Positions 63,792 through 64,000 of a DNA stretch of 64,000 nt are shown one piece after another. Made by a program: the position numbers and the translations under genes. The first letter of the stretch is position 1. Each line of letters opens with the position of its first letter. The notes under the pieces are model-generated. The model saw only the letters and a program-made list of their open reading frames with translations. It was not told where the DNA came from and ran no database searches. The DNA lies in contig CM047425.1 of the NCBI GenBank assembly GCA_026168455.1, positions 85,191,580-85,255,579 on the forward strand, read 5' to 3'. This DNA is from Theocolax elegans (taxonomy: Eukaryota; Arthropoda; Insecta; Hymenoptera; Cerocephalidae).

Positions 63792-64000
63792 CTGAAACAA
63801 ATTGATGGATCTATTACTGTCTTTTTACGTTTGAGTCATCTTAGTCCCTCGGTAGAAATGCGAGAGATTCCACGTGACCATTTGATAGTCGATCGATCTG
63901 AATTTCATAATATTTTTCTCATAACAATAATCTTATACAAGTTTATTGCCTTTTTTTATTAATGACGCGTATTTTATTTTTATTTATCTAGATTTTATAC

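Noticed and set aside
1..64000. tRNA, rRNA or CRISPR features
   Set aside because: I saw no cloverleaf with a conserved T-loop, no rRNA sequence and no regularly spaced direct repeats. A tRNAscan or miRNA search would be needed to exclude small RNA genes fully.

Overview
The window is insect nuclear DNA. AT-rich introns and intergenic DNA carry short CpG-rich islands, every gene has many introns with GT-AG boundaries, and the proteins are clear insect orthologues. The composition and proteins suggest a hymenopteran (ant or bee), but the order is an inference. No bacterial, phage or CRISPR content was seen.

Layout. 1-3.0 kb: AT-rich DNA with no gene recognised. 3.0-27.7 kb, plus strand: the EGF-receptor ligand gene spitz. 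It has a distal CpG-rich first exon ending at 6333, a 13-16 kb intron with several GC-rich islets, a second candidate N-terminal exon (19981-20419) coding for Gln/His runs, five shared exons (22079-26149) and a long 3' UTR. 29.8-36.0 kb, minus strand: a 15-exon gene for a ~1645-residue protein with an N-terminal coiled coil, a large disordered middle and a helical C-terminus, tentatively ICE1 of the little elongation complex. 37.6-38.9 kb, plus strand: mitochondrial ribosomal protein mL28 in six exons. 39.3-48.6 kb, minus strand: phosphorylase kinase alpha regulatory subunit, 15 coding exons plus one alternative, with a C-terminal CaaX box. 49.5-50.3 kb, plus strand: a small secreted or type I membrane protein of unknown function. 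52.4-53.9 kb: a decayed mariner transposase and an inverted-repeat element. 55.3-62.0 kb, minus strand: a fatty-acid hydroxylase superfamily membrane enzyme (FAXDC2-like). 63.4-63.8 kb, minus strand: a small charged 93-codon ORF in two exons.

Main points. (1) Spitz has two candidate N-terminal exons that end in the same phase and base, so both can join the shared exon that restores the signal-peptidase site and the Cys acylated in Drosophila. (2) The phosphorylase kinase gene has two tandem 148-nt exons with matching phases and homologous but diverged products, which is the signature of mutually exclusive splicing. (3) Three inverted-repeat elements lie in introns of that same gene. One is a 1,076-bp, nearly perfect palindrome flanked by TA, so the primary transcript should form long double-stranded hairpins.

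Exon models come from reading splice sites and checking phase by hand. For spitz, the ICE1-like gene, mL28, phosphorylase kinase and the hydroxylase, all coding exons join in frame from start to stop. Transcript starts, poly(A) sites and isoform use cannot be seen from sequence alone. The genes look like unrelated housekeeping and signalling neighbours; nothing suggests a shared pathway.
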